Assembly: GCA_021828635.1 (NCBI GenBank)
Contig: JAJZEJ010000384.1
Span: forward strand, 1-5,546
Direction: 5' to 3'
Source of the DNA: Chloroflexota bacterium
Lineage (GTDB): Bacteria > Chloroflexota > Ktedonobacteria > Ktedonobacterales > Ktedonobacteraceae
DNA length: 5,546 nt
The notes under the pieces are model-generated. The model saw only the letters and a list, made by a program, of their open reading frames with translations. It did no database searches and was not told the DNA's origin. Position numbers and translations under genes: made by a program. Shown one piece after another: positions 5,485 through 5,546 of this stretch. The first letter of the stretch is position 1, and the number at the start of each line of letters is the position of its first letter.

Positions 5485-5546
5485 GTACTATGAGGATTAA
5501 CGAACTACAGGTACTAGAAATGTGGACATCCACGGGGGTAATCCTG
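5485..5546. other. Right-edge stretch without a supportable gene
   Basis: Minus-strand frames here could hold the last few codons of an upstream gene (one frame ends at 5514, another nearer 5500), and a plus-strand ATG at 5490 opens a frame to the edge without a ribosome binding site. The sequence is too short to decide. A small dyad, GTGGA (5522-5526) and TCCAC (5529-5533), is present. The promoter of the minus-strand small genes may lie here, but no convincing -35/-10 pair was found. Confidence 0.35.

Noticed and set aside
5490..5546. Possible divergent gene start, ATG 5490 open to the edge (MRINELQVLEMW...)
   Set aside because: Only 19 codons are visible, there is no Shine-Dalgarno sequence, and it would lie in the probable promoter of the minus-strand small genes.
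5514..5546. Possible C-terminal end of an upstream minus-strand gene (QDYPRGCPHF, then stop)
   Set aside because: Ten codons are not enough; another minus-strand frame is also open to a nearby stop, so there is no way to choose between them.
1..5546. tRNA or rRNA genes, CRISPR arrays, insertion sequences, prophage or attachment sites
   Set aside because: Reading both strands I found no cloverleaf-like or rRNA sequence, no regularly spaced repeats, no transposase or integrase, and no target-site duplications.

Overview
The window most resembles a Chloroflexota chromosome, possibly Ktedonobacteria. Three things suggest this: a DUF3090-family zinc-knuckle protein (known mainly from Chloroflexota and Actinomycetota), roughly balanced base composition with Shine-Dalgarno-led genes, and an envelope protein with a Gly/Pro-rich cytoplasmic tail. 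This placement is inference from gene content; no ribosomal or other phylogenetic marker is present.

Layout. The left half (about 1-2720) is a minus-strand pair. A membrane-anchored clan GH-A-like glycoside hydrolase (996-2720) is followed 15 bp downstream by a family 2 processive-type glycosyltransferase (start at 980) that runs off the left edge. A 286-bp divergent intergenic region (2721-3006) contains weak promoter candidates, nested dyads and a TCAAC/GTTGA cluster. To its right, on the plus strand, lie a D-2-hydroxyacid dehydrogenase (3007-3996) and a DUF3090 protein (4042-4635). The DUF3090 gene ends inside a near-perfect 29-bp inverted repeat that probably acts as the terminator. Beyond it, on the minus strand and converging on that hairpin, are two small genes of unknown function with a 4-bp ATGA overlap: an 81-aa protein ending in Gly-Gly, and a 136-aa protein with one N-terminal membrane segment. 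The right end (5485-5546) shows no supportable gene.

How the genes may work together. The hydrolase and glycosyltransferase look like an exopolysaccharide module, in which a membrane synthase makes or extends a glycan and a hydrolase anchored on the outer face trims it. This is comparable in architecture to PslG or BcsZ in other bacteria, but the polymer is unknown. The dehydrogenase and DUF3090 genes are probably co-transcribed without an obvious biochemical link. The two small right-hand genes are translationally coupled and presumably act together. No RNA gene, CRISPR array, insertion sequence or clearly mobile element was seen.
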